Shown piece by piece: positions 1-11,516 of a DNA stretch of 64,000 nt (position 1 is the first letter of the stretch; every line of letters begins with the position of its first letter). The translations under genes were made by a program, and so were the position numbers. The notes beneath the pieces are model-generated. The model was not told the origin of the DNA and ran no database searches. It saw nothing but the letters and a program-made list of their open reading frames with translations. The stretch is from Deroplatys truncata (taxonomy: Eukaryota > Arthropoda > Insecta > Mantodea > Mantidae): contig CM060978.1 of assembly GCA_030765065.1 (NCBI GenBank), positions 111,271,692-111,335,691 of the forward strand, read 5' to 3'.

Positions 1-147
1 TTTAGACTTAAGATGGCACTTTGGATCGTGACATTAATTATCCAATCCGGTATTTACCTTGGCGACTGAGGAAAACCACGGATTTGGACCCGGGACATCC
101 CGAATGCGGGCCACAGACTTTACCGCCTGAGCCATCCCGCTCGGTTA
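1..147 (-). repeat. tRNA-derived SINE fragment
   Basis: Read on the minus strand, a tRNA-like head begins near 147. A box-A-like segment (TGGCTCAGGCGG, complement of 123-134) is followed by a degraded box B around 79-92. The same layout recurs near 35.4 kb, which supports a SINE rather than a tRNA gene. There is no full cloverleaf, and the 3' part runs off the window start. Confidence 0.65.
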
Positions 148-441
148 ACTGTAAAAGATGGGCAACAACTTACTACACAAAAATATATATCTAGTTAAAT
201 CACATAATGTATGCCAAATAAACCTCTTTATGGCATTAATTCCGAGATATTCTTTATTTTTGCTCGTATTGTCAAACATTACTTGTTAATACTTTTTCAA
301 CTGCAAAATTGCTATTCTCCCCCCCCCCTCGTGGTCTGCAAAGAAATGAATTTCAAAGTCTTCATAAAATGGCCCGTTCTTAAAAGATTTCACTAGATAT
401 CGTTTAAGCTTACTGTATTCCCTTATTCCGTTTGTAGCTAC

Positions 442-1112
442 CTACGAGGCGCGTTTTTAAAGTAAATACCATTTCAATATTTTGCCGCTGCAGCGCTACA
501 GACGCGGTTTTGAGCATGCGCGATCACTTCGTCCATTCATTAGGAAGCCCGATGAAGTTGTGAGCGAACGTCACTTTGTTTGTTTGGGGTTTTTTTTCCT
601 GTTATTACTCGTAGAGCGTTTCGAAATGTTCAAAAAAATCGAACGACCCGCCGACTGTGAAGTCAGATCAGTGGTTCGTTTTTGAATGTGAGAAATATTG
701 CGCCAGCAAACATTCATCCCTAATTGTGCGAGGTTTATGGGGAAACAATAATGGGTGACAATGCCCGGCCACACACATCCAAACAAACTCAAAATCTGGT
801 CGCATTATTTGGTTGGGAACAATTCGACCACCTTCCATACAGTCCGGATTTGGCACAAAGCAATTCTTATCTACTTTCTCATCTGAAGAATTTCGTTGGT
901 GGAAAACATTTCAGCGATGATGATGTTGTGAAACAAGAAGTGCAGACCAGGCTTTCATCCAGGCGGCTTCATTCTTTGACGAAGGCATACAAAAACTGGT
1001 TTCCCGTTACGACAAGCGCCTGAATAACAGCAGTGACTGTGTAGAGAAGTAGTGCAAGGTTTAAGGTAAAGAACGATAATAAAGTACTTGGAAAAATTTT
1101 CTGTTATTTTTT
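442..1112 (+). pseudogene. internally deleted mariner-type transposase remnant
   Basis: A mariner-like left end (TACGAGGCGCGTTTTTAAAG from 443) is followed by an N-terminal reading frame from the ATG at 626. It has the typical mariner pattern ending in CEVYGE (about 727-744). The frame then jumps directly to the catalytic-domain motif DNARPHTS and PYSPDLA, so the central part of the transposase, including the first catalytic Asp, is missing. A frameshift near 680 and a stop near 722 also break it. The coding remnant ends at 1021. The right inverted terminus is not seen, because an L/R repeat begins at about 1113. It is a dead, MITE-like deletion derivative of the Tc1/mariner superfamily. Confidence 0.85.
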
Positions 1113-1968
1113 AAAAAATCTGATATGTTACACTCACATGACTTTCTCTACTCTTGTAGAAAATATTTTTACAAACGCTTATTCTCCATATGCTTCATGT
1201 TAATCGAGATATCGAGATGTTGATCTTATTGCTAATTTTCTTGTAGATGCAAGGGGAATTGGTAGGCATTAAGCGATAGTCAAATATTTTAAGAGCTGGT
1301 TGCTATGTGGAGTATTCCATTCACCTTGCATTACCAGGACACAAAAAAAAATGAATAACGAATTCCCATTTCAGAAAAATTATAAGTATTGGAAAACTTA
1401 AGGGAATAACAGACAATATCTCTAAAATGGTGCACTCAACAACAGAAAAATGTATATGATATAAATTGTGTATTTTAACGCGATCTACATTTTTTGTATA
1501 GTAAAATTTTGTCTATCTCTTATGGTTTACCAGTTATACAAAAGTCGTTCACAATGAAGAATGCTTTTGGAGACATTCTCAGAAAATTCGAGATATACAA
1601 TTCATTTGCCATAAAAATGTCTTAAACATATGGTATTTTATTCAAAATCGTTGGAGCCATTTTTCAGAAAATTAATATTTTCGCAAAATGTTCCATGTAA
1701 AGGGTAATCTGGGGTGGGGGGATTTTCTTGAAAACCTTCGTGTCGCATCTCTGGAAGATACTGAACCTAAAGACCAAGTTTAGTGTTTATCCGACTGTTC
1801 GTTTCTGAGTTATGCTGTTCACAGACACACACACACACGTTTCCAAAAATGCTTTATATACATTCAGTGCACCTCAAAACATGTATTTCTTGTGAAATCT
1901 CGGTATCGAATTTTTGGGTGGAATGCAATACTTCCCCTACTTATTATACGTAGTAGAGAAAGTAAAAA
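1113..1968 (+). repeat. L/R interspersed repeat, full-length copy
   Basis: This is the first of many copies of an unnamed ~860-bp repeat. Landmarks are a start like TCTGATRTGTTACACTCACA, an internal A-run followed by TGAATAACGAATTCCC, a CA microsatellite after GCTGTTCACAGACACA, and an end like ACGTAGTAGAGAAAGTAAAA. The motif ACTTTCTCTACT occurs near the start, and its complement AGTAGAGAAAGT lies at the end, giving short inverted termini. The open frames seen in several copies are not conserved as proteins, so it is treated as non-coding and non-autonomous. Confidence 0.85.
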
Positions 1969-3057
1969 TTATCGGCACTTTCTTTAAAAATACGCCTGGT
2001 ACATGGGAATATGCAATTAAACATTTCTGCAAATGTTTATCTCAGTAACAAGTTTATAAACTGTTGATAAACTCCAGTTTATGTCGAGTAACATGAAGTA
2101 GAATAGGCTGTTGTACGAATAATTTGTTGAAGAATGGCTGGAGTAAGCCATGTGAATGTAATACAATAGATTTTATATTTTTAAGATCAGTTTACTTTCT
2201 TTCTTCTGATGTGCTCTTCCTTTGCTTCTCTTTCTGTTCTCGCCATTAGGTCTTTATCTTGAGTTTTCTTTTTTCTTTCTTTACTTTGAAATTGCAATTT
2301 TTTGTATTTGTTTCCCTTGGAGAAACATTCTTTTTGCTTTCATTTCATTTATTCTTGCTCTTCGTTTCCTTTAATGCTCAGCGACTTTCTACTGTTTTTC
2401 ATGCGCTCTAGTAGGGCCCCATAGTAAATCGTTATGAGCACACAGGTCTTTTGAATTCGATACGTATAATGCAGCTCTCGCTTCTACTCCCTTTTTATTT
2501 CCACAGGTTGATTGCATATTTTATTACCGAAGCTAATTTTCAACACCGAAGTTAAACTGTTTTCCTCGTCTGTGATTTCTGTATAACCCGGTCACTCCAT
2601 TAACATATTAATTTCTTTTGTTCTGATCTATTGTTCTACACGCAGCACTCAAATGTTCCGTTTTATGATCAATATCTTCCCTAACGATGAACATGCCCGG
2701 CTCTTTTGTTTCGCTCACGCAAGTTTTCTTTGTATTTCCACGCTTTGTCTTGCATTAACCATAAAAACGAACACTGAGGGAAGGAATGTCTTGAAGGCCG
2801 ACTGAAAATAATGACTACTATCTTCTTGTAGTCCTTTCTGCAAACACGTAACAAGAATGCCTTTATGACCATCAGCACTGTAAGCACCATCCTCATCCTC
2901 CTCGGTTGTCACTCCCTACATTTATTTTGCCTCTCAATTTCTTCCTTTCTATACTTATTGGCATATTAAGTTATTTTACTTAGTACATTTTGTTTTCTTT
3001 TGTTTTTTTCACCCATGTTACATAATTCATTATTGTTCCCCATTCTTGTAATCTTGT
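1969..3057. other. no recognised feature
   Basis: AT-rich sequence with T-rich and pyrimidine tracts around 2200-2400. The short open frames on the minus strand near 2681-2912 overlap each other in different frames and show no recognisable domain. Nothing else is supported. Confidence 0.5.
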
Positions 3058-3250
3058 ATTTTCACTTTCTCTGCTACCTTTCTACAGTAAGCAGAGGAAG
3101 TATTGTATTCCACTTAATATTTGAGATATTAATATGTCAAATTAAATGTCTATCTTGAGTTTTCTCTGACGAGCCCGTGGTGTTCTCTTCATACTGATTG
3201 AATTTTGCACACTTTTGCATAATTGGGAAATCCTAGAAGGTAGACAAAGA
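3058..3250 (-). repeat. L/R repeat fragment
   Basis: The right terminus of the L/R repeat in reverse orientation (CACTTTCTCTGCTACC, then AGCAGAGGAAGTATTG and TATTCCAC) is joined by a deletion to the internal part around the AACTGGTAAACC region equivalent. It is diverged and incomplete. Confidence 0.55.
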
Positions 3251-4849
3251 TTACGTACTGTTGGAGAAATTTAGAGCTCAGTAAAATATATAAGTTGTGT
3301 AATATTAATGCATCTCTAGTGTTAGCAGCTTTTGAAGTATTCTGTGTTGCTGTTTAAGCGTTCTCAAGTACGTAATCTGATGGGCATACTTGAAACTTTA
3401 CGATTATTTTTCTTTTCTTTCCACCAATCCTGTTTCCAAATGTTTTATGTAACTAAGGACTTATTATTTAATTTTAATCCATTCTTAAGTCAAAAGTATA
3501 TCGTGATTAACCTACCATGAATGGAAGAATACATTTTAATTAAATATCATTATACATTACGGAATAATTTGTCATGGGTGGAGAAAGTCGTACGTGTGTT
3601 AACGGTAGACTTCTTTTTATAGTTTTTCACTGTTGTGAAGCACCTGGTTGCGTACCCCTCTCCGTGGTGTAATGGACAGCGCATCTACCTATTTACCCAC
3701 AATTTTAACTCGTTTATAAGATTATTTTATACTGTTTTCCATGACTCTCAAATGACCAATGCGAGCACGTCTCGGCTCATCAATCGCAACTTTTTTGTAA
3801 AGCTGCTCAAATTACCGTAAACTATCTATCAATAATTAAATAATAATCTATTAGCGACGCTATATTTACCCTTTGGCTTGTAAGGAGGAACCACTAAATA
3901 TATTTTTAAAATTTTACATAACCGATTTTACCAAAGAGAGATGATTCGAAAACAATTTGCCTGTGTTTCTGTAACCGTTTTAATGGAAATTGGAGAGAGA
4001 TTAAAGGTATCTCCTAAAACGGCACGACCTTTTAATGATTATTTCCCAAAAGATACTAACTTCAGAATAGCAAAACAATAAACTCGTCAATATTTTGCCA
4101 CACGCATGTAGGCATGCTGTGAATGACCCAATAATTCATCAGCATAATTAAGTTTGGTATTTTTGACTGACTGGTTGACTCAACCCGGTCAGAGAGTACA
4201 CGGCCAAACCAAGAATCCATCCAAATACAGGAATGACAACCGCTTACTCGGTAAGTCTAGCAACTTGTATATCGGTAGGTGCGTAAGTGTGAACCTAAGT
4301 GACAACGAGAAGAAAGTTGCTCGTTCCAATTTATGTTACTATTGTATTCAATTTTTGTATTACACGGTGCACACCGGAAATCATTTCTCTACTTCGGAAG
4401 TTACATAAGTAATACGTGCAGAATTTAACACTTATGTAACAACCAAAGAAATAATACGTATTTATGAAGGAAAGCTGCTTATAATTATAAAAACAAAGTA
4501 GGTATAGCAAAAGTATAAACATTGTTAAAGTATGTAGCCATAGTAGTCAGTATGGTCCTAGTGTACCCTTTTTAAAGGCAGTAAATCATTTTACATTCTC
4601 TACTACGTACCTATACTCGAACAGGTACTTATATACCTCTGTAAGTAGTATTAGTAAATATTAATGACAATTGCCAGACATATTTGATGCCTGCTCTAGA
4701 ATTAATGAAGTTATTTAAATGTATGTATATTAAGAACTGACAGTAAATGCTATGCATTACAAATCAAATAGAACAAAATGATCAGACGAACAAAGGTAAA
4801 ATCCTAGTGAATGTTAAAATGACTGTTCTTGCCTATACGTATGTTAACC
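3251..4849. other. mostly featureless, truncated tRNA-like head at 3650-3695
   Basis: The only recognisable element is TCCGTGGTGTAATGGACAGC near 3660, which resembles the 5' half of a tRNA (box A) and probably marks a truncated SINE. No box B follows. The remaining sequence has only short, unconserved open frames, including weak ones near 4154-4408. Confidence 0.4.
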
Positions 4850-5165
4850 TTATAACAGTAAGGAGGTATTCAACTCTGTACAAAATTACACTTGTTTTGC
4901 TTCATTTTGTATATAATATGCCTTTATTTTATTTTAAATGTGCTGTATACTATGTAATATTCATGCATATATGTAACTTTATTGTACATTTCCTTGACAT
5001 GCATATAGTATGTGTCTATTTTATTTCAAATGTTCCATATTCTGTGTAATATTTATGCTTATATGAAATTTTTGTACATTTCCTTGACATGTTCTATGTT
5101 CACAAGCCTTTACGGCTGCTAGTGAACTCACAGAATACAATCTAATCTAATCTAATCTAATCTAT
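4850..5165 (+). repeat. possible 3' end of a LINE with (TCTAA)n tail
   Basis: The stretch ending CACAAGCCTTTACGGCTGCT...CACAGAATACAA runs directly into about five TCTAA pentamers (5140-5163). A short unique 3' UTR followed by a pentanucleotide tail is typical of arthropod non-LTR retrotransposons. A tandem-like duplication of ATTTCCTTGACATG about 90 bp apart (near 4990 and 5079) is also present. No reverse transcriptase frame is visible, so assignment rests on the tail alone. Confidence 0.4.
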
Positions 5166-6183
5166 AGTGGACAATTTTCTTGCATTCCATCAACAAATTT
5201 GATACCGAGATTTAACGGAAATACATGTTTTGAGGCCCCCTGAATCTAATAAAGCATTTTTGGAAACACGTCCGTGTGTGTGTGTGCGCCTGTGTGTCTG
5301 CGAATACTATAACTGAAAAAAGAAAAAATTTGATAAATACCAAAGTTTGTATTTAGGTACAGTTTCTTCCAAAGATTCTACACGAAAATTTTCAAGAAAA
5401 TCCCCACCGCAAACTAACCTTTACAATGGAACATTTTCCGAAGCTTTTTATTTTCTAAAAAGTAGCTCTAAGGTTTTGATGAAAATACCACATATGAAAG
5501 ATATTTACATGACAAATAAAATGTATATCTTGAATTTTCGGGAATAGCCTTCATTCGGAAGGAATTTTGTACAACTGGTATAACTGGTAAACGTTAAGCG
5601 ATAGACGAAAACACACTACACAGAAAAATGTTGATCTCTTTAAACCACACGATTTATTTCAAATAAGTTTTTTTGTGGCATAAGCCGTTTCTGGGATATC
5701 CGTTATTAATGGTTCGAATTGTTCGTTTCATGGCCATTCTTTTAAAGTCCTTTCAACATTCAGTTGTTTCTCGCGATTGCATGGAAAAAGTGTGGAATTT
5801 TATGGCGTCCAGTTCTTAAATATTTGACTGATGCTGTTCCCTAACGAAATATATAATGTAGCTATTTCTGCAAAGGTCTAGTTGGAATAAAACGTAATAG
5901 ATAGACAAATAAGTTTGAGTAAGAATAATTTGCACACGTAGTAATGAACGATAGAGGGTCGAGAAAGTCATGTGGATGTATCATCAGATTTCTTTCATTA
6001 AATATATAACACATTTACGATTTTGATTAAAATACCATACATTAAATATATTCATGTGACAATTAAAAACCATATCTTGAATTTTTAGTGAGGAGACTGT
6101 AAAATCCTCATCATTCGGAAGGAATTTTGTGTAATCTTGTATAACTGGTATACATCAAACGATAGATGAAAATATACTATTCA
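5166..6183 (-). repeat. L/R repeat, diverged subfamily, one full and one partial copy
   Basis: A reverse-orientation copy spans 5166-5998, beginning with the TTTGATACCGAGATTT and CATGTTTTGAGGCCCCCTGA landmarks and ending in GAGAAAGTCATGTGGATG. It is followed by an internal fragment of the same subfamily (about 6010-6183). The subfamily shares the order of landmarks with the main family but differs at many positions, for example GTTTCTCGCGATTGCATGG in the L part. Confidence 0.75.
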
Positions 6184-8364
6184 AAAAATCTGATGTGTTA
6201 CACTCACATGACTTTCCCTACTCTTGTACAAACTATTTTTACAAACGCTTATTCTCCATCTACTTCATGTTAATCGAGATAAACATTTGCAGACTCTATC
6301 TTATTGCTAAGTTTCTTGTAGATGTAAGGGGAATATATATTTACAAGGGCAATATAGAAATACAGTAGCCTTTAAGCACATACATATCTCTTAATAGCTG
6401 GTTGATAGGTGCAGCACCATTCCCTTTCCCACAGATTAATACTCTTTGCATCTCCAAGACAAAAAAATGAATAACGAATTCCCTTTTGAGAAAATAAGTA
6501 TTGAAAAATTTAAGGGAATAAGAAGTAATATCTCAAAAATGGTTCACTCAACAAAAAAAATGTATACAACTTAAATTGTGTATTTTAACGCGATCTACAT
6601 TTTTTGTGTAGTAAAATTTTGTCTATCTCTTATGGTTTACCAGTTATGCAAAAGTCGTTCACAATGAAGAATACTTTTGGAGACATTCCCAGGAAATTCA
6701 AGATATACATTTTATTTGTCATAAAAATATCTTAAACATATGATATTTAAATCAAAATCGTTAGAGCCATTTTTGAGAAAATTAAAATTTTCGAAAAATC
6801 TTCCATGTAAAGGGTAATCTATGGTGGGGGGATTCTCTTGAAAACCTTCGTGTCGCATCCTTGGAAGATCTGAACCTAAATACCAAGTTTGGTGTTTATC
6901 CGACGGTTCGTTTCTGAGTTATGCTGTTCACAGACAGACACACACAGACACACAGACAGACACACAGACATGTTTCCAAAAATGCTTTTTTTGGATTCAG
7001 GGGGTCTCAAAACATGTATTTCCGGTGAAATCTCGGTATCGAATTTTGGGTGGTATACAATACTTCCCCTACTTACTATACGTATTAGAGAAAGTAAAAA
7101 TGAATAACGAATTCCCATTTGAGAAAATAAGTATTGAAAAATTTAAGGGAATAACAAGCAATATCTCGAAAACGGTTCACTCAACAACAAAAATGTATAT
7201 GACATAAATTGTGTATTTTAACGCGATCTACATTTTTTGTGTAGTAAAATTGTGTCTATCTCTTATGGTTTACCAGTTATGCAAAAGTCGTTCACAATGA
7301 AGAATACTTTTGGAGACATTCCCAGAAAATTCGAGATATACATTTCATATATCATGATAATATCTTAAACATATATTTTAATCAAAATCGTTAGCCATTT
7401 TTGAGAAGACTAAACTTTTCGAAAAATCTTCCATGTAAATGGTAATCTGGGGTGGGGGGATTTTCTTGAAAACCTTTGTGTCGCATCTCTGGAAGATACT
7501 GTACATAAATACCAAGTTTGGTGCTTATCCGACTTTTCGTTTCTGAGTTATGCTGTTCACAGACACACACACACACACACGGACATGTTTCCAAAAATGC
7601 TTTTTTTGGATTCAGGGGGTCTCAAAACATGTATTTCCGGTGAAATTTCGGTATTGAGCTTTTGGGTGGAATACAATACTTCCCCTACTTACTATACGTA
7701 GTAGAGAAAGTAAAAAATGAATAACGAATTTGAGAAAAAGTGTAAGTATTGGTAAATTTAAGGGAATAACAAGCAATATCTCGAAAACGGTTCACTCAAC
7801 AACAAAAATGTATATGACATAAATTGTGTATTTTAACGCGATCTACATTTTTTGTGTAGTAAAATTGTGTCTATCTCTTATGGTTTACCAGTTATGCAAA
7901 AGTCGTTCACAATGAAGAATACTTTTGGAGACATTCCCAGAAAATTCGAGATATACATTTCATTTCTCATGATAATATCTTAAACATATGATATTTTAAT
8001 CATAATCGTTAGAGCCATTTCTGAGAAAATTAAAAGTTTCGAAAAATCTTCCATGTAAAGGGTAATCTGGGGTAGGGGGATTTTCTTGAAAACCTTCGTG
8101 TGACATCTCTGGAAGATACTGAACCTAAATACCAAGTTTAATGTTTATCAGACTGTTTGTTTCTGAGTTATGCTGTTCACAGACAGACACACAGACACAC
8201 ACACAGACAGACGTACAGACCTACACAAAAACACGTTTCCAAAAATACTTTTTTTGGATTCAGGGGGTCTCAAAACATGTATTTCCGGTGAAATTTCGGT
8301 ATCGTGTTTTTGGGTGGAATACAATACTTCCCCTACTTACTATACGTAGTAGAGAAAGTAAAAA
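6184..8364 (+). repeat. L/R repeat multimer, L-R-R-R
   Basis: One L module (6184-6467) is followed by three R modules in tandem (6468-7100, 7101-7717, 7718-8364). Each R module starts with TGAATAACGAATT and ends with AGAGAAAGTAAAAA. Both joints fall exactly at the A-run, as if exchange occurred between the A-run inside the element and the A-run at its end. Each R module carries its own CA or CAGA microsatellite of different length. Confidence 0.85.
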
Positions 8365-8700
8365 TGTAGATCTCTTTAAAACTCAGAATTTATTTAAAAT
8401 TACTTTTTTGTGGCATAAGCCATTTATGAGATATCCGTTATTAATGGTCCGAATTGCTCAATACTTTGTCATTCTTTTAAAGCCCTGTCGAGTTTCTTGC
8501 GATTGCATGGAATTTTAAGGCAGCGTATAGCGCCGTTACCTTTGTATCTACAATGAAATGTGCAATGTAGTTATTTCTTCAAAGGTCTATCTCGGTTAAA
8601 GAAAAGTTGATAGAAAAAAATTTTCCGATGTGTTACATTCACGTGACTTTCTCTACGCTCTAATTATTCTTACGGAAGCTTATTTTACACGATGACTGTG
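8365..8700 (-). repeat. L/R repeat fragments
   Basis: 8365-8612 matches the diverged minus-strand subfamily (compare 5640-5890). It is followed by a forward L-module start, GATGTGTTACATTCACGTGA, at about 8630-8700, which is truncated. Confidence 0.65.
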
Positions 8701-9834
8701 CAACTAACATTATAATGTGTTTGTCAACGATAAACACTGACAGTTCGTGGTGTGTGGTGAAACAATAGTACCAAGTGTTGCGACGTCAACGCATTACAGC
8801 TCAGTTCCTCCAAGTGCACTCAATATTTGGACAGACACCTTAGAGTCCATAAAGACGTGAACATCGCAAGCACGAGCTGTCGGCGGCACTGTTTGGGTAA
8901 CATTAACCATCGCAGAGAAGCACATGCAACTGCATAGTAGGTGGGAAAAACCCCATTTTAGCAGAGAGGAAAACCAATTCCCAGAGGAGAATGACGGTGA
9001 CATTCCTGGTTTTTAGGGCTGTCAAATGCCGTACCATTCCAACACTTGATAATCATCTTTTCGGGGCTTTAAGAATATAATTTTACCAAGTTTTAACACC
9101 TGGAAACATTGTCCAATGGTGGGTACGGGTACATTCTAAAAACTATTCTAGAGAGGTCTAGAGAGAGACTGTCGGACACACGGTGTGAGTGTACACAGCT
9201 CAAAGGACTATAGGGAGAGGATGGACCTTTCTACCAGGCTGTAAGTTATACAATTATGTCGGTTGCAAATAAAATGTACTTAATATAGTAGGAACGTTCC
9301 TCGTGATTACATGCTAAAGGTGAAATACTGATTTTGCAAGCCTGGATTGCCATCTGATTGTAAGCGCCTTCTTTCTGTAGTTTAGCGCAACTGTAGCTTT
9401 CGATAAGAAAATATAGATCATACCACAAGTGATAAGGAAGTATAAGTATCCAAAATACATTGTCTTTGAAGTTAATTAATTAGTATTCCCATACTAGTAC
9501 AGTGAATTAATTCTTTATACATGTGCACTACCCTACTTTAATAGACAGGTTACACGAGAACATACGAAATGTGTAATGAGTGACCGCTTCGAATGTGTTT
9601 TGCCCTTATTGTGGCAGCTATCTAATATTAGCTTGGATGCTTTGTTAAGTAGCCTTTCTGATTTAGCAGAATCACTTAAGCAGTGGCGCAACAGAATTTG
9701 GTCCTGGCAGGGGTTCAGCATTTTTGGGTGCATTTGCTCCTGCGGAGAACCTATAAGCATAGCTTCGTTCGTCCGTTAGAACGAAACAACTCACGAACCG
9801 CCCCATGTACGGAGGCATATAGGAGTGTGAATAA
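8701..9834. other. no gene; one transposon-like terminus at 9681
   Basis: The sequence at 9681, CAGTGGCGCAACAGAATTTG, resembles the CAGTGGCG terminus common to several animal DNA transposons, but no matching inverted end was found nearby. The 67-codon frame at 9576-9779 has even amino acid composition but no domain I recognise. The rest shows nothing. Confidence 0.35.
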
Positions 9835-10190
9835 AAGTTAACGATGTTTTTTAAATTTGGTTGAAATCGGTACAAAATCAAAGGTAGTTTATATACTGAG
9901 CCTCCTCCAAAAAGTTAATTATATTTAGGCGAACCGCTGCAACCACAGTTTTGAAATCTTATAGTCTGTATACAAGTTTGAGAAAGATACATTTCGAAGT
10001 TTATAGAAATCGGAGAAAAAATTAGAGGTAATTTATGCAGTCTCCTAAATTTTTACAATTTTAGGAATTCCCTTGCAGACGCGGGGTTGAAATGTTATGT
10101 TATACAAGTGCTTGAAGAGAATTTCTTGATTCATTTGAAATCGGTTTAAATCGGTACAAAACTAAAGGTAGCTTATATACCTAGAGAACC
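9835..10190. repeat. degenerate ~150-bp tandem repeat
   Basis: Three diverged units share a phrase like GAAATCGGTACAAAA followed by GGTAGTTTATATAC (about 9860, 10005 and 10140). They lie about 150 bp apart. There is no coding potential. Confidence 0.5.
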
Positions 10191-10230
10191 TCTTATAAAG
10201 GAAGACTTTTTGGATTATTTTCCAAATCAT

Positions 10231-10264
10231 TAATAATAATAATAATAATAATAATAGTAATAAT
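10231..10264. repeat. (AAT)n microsatellite
   Basis: About eleven AAT trinucleotides with one interruption. Confidence 0.9.
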
Positions 10265-11456
10265 TAACAAAATAATAACAGATGTTACATTGCTGCCGCG
10301 TTATTTTTGCCCCAAAATGAACGCCTCTGAAGGTTAACACTAAGCATACATTTCCGACAAGTATAGTAATATTACTACAATTATCATCAACTTCGAGGTT
10401 AGCAGCTCTGGTGGTAGGAGTCGAAAGTTGGAATACTTTATGACTATTTCACAACTGATACGCTGGTGTGATGGGAGAAAGCCACCAGGACACCTACACC
10501 CAAAAACATTAGCGGCAGGGAGCTCAATAACTGAAACTGGCATTTGGGCAAAGGTATTGGTTATCTCGTACGCTTCTTTTAGAGCGGCGGTTTTCTATCA
10601 TTAGGAAACAGCAAAAGTCAGTTGCTCCCGAACTTTAATGTGATAGTCTTTGTTATAGTTTGATCGCGATTGCACTCTTTTAGTCTATATATTCGTAATT
10701 TTTTCCTCTGGGTCTCTGGGGAGGGGTTTACCCCATGTGGTAAGGCTGGCTTTCAGGATTCCGACGTTTCTTCAAGCTAGTGAGCCTGTACTTATTAATT
10801 AAAATGAAACGAGATAAATAATTAAATACATAAGAAAAGCATTGCAGTAGACTATTATTGTGCATTAGAGATAACTGTTATTTACTCAGTCCTGTCGTTA
10901 TACAACAAACAGGACAGGAACTGGCGTCCTGAAAGGGAACTGCTCTGTGAATAAGAAAATGCAGCAGTTAAGCAATAAAGAGTGGGATATAAATTGGCGT
11001 GATTTCCTCCAGCACACGTGAAGCACGAGATGGGGCACCCCATGAACACGCGCGTTGAGACTGACGTCGCTTCATTTACGCACCGGAATCAATAAACCTG
11101 CATCAGGGATACCCAACATCGATGCCACACCATGCCCTTTTTTAATGGGTGTTCTGCATTTTGTTATCGCTTTTTACTCAAAATGATGACAAATCGCCCC
11201 CCGAGTATGTATTGTGAGAGTGATTTTGTGACTTTTAACTCAGATAATAGTTGTAAATTCAGTTCGTTTTCTCCTACACACAACAATAATATATTAAAAA
11301 GAACGTGTTACAGAAGTCCAATGCGATGATGCACCATAGATCTACAATGAGGAGCAGTACTTTACGAGTATTGGTGGCTTCAAACATTAAATATATTTAT
11401 AACATGTTATTAGTAATAACGAAGCTAAAATACTTCCGTTCCGTGGAAAGATTGAG
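10265..11456. other. no recognised feature
   Basis: Short open frames only, for example 10340-10543 on the minus strand and 11132-11329 on the plus strand. None shows a domain or a repeat relationship inside the window. Confidence 0.45.
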
Positions 11457-11516
11457 TTTTACTTTCTTTGCCACATACGTATGGTAAGCGGCTGAACTAT
11501 TGCACTCCACCCAATA
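11457..11516 (-). repeat. L/R repeat end, left of Tc1 insertion
   Basis: The reverse-orientation right terminus (TTTTACTTTCTTTGCCACAT, then TATTGCACTCCACCCAATA) stops exactly at the TA where the Tc1-like element begins. The rest of this copy resumes at 12908. Confidence 0.7.
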
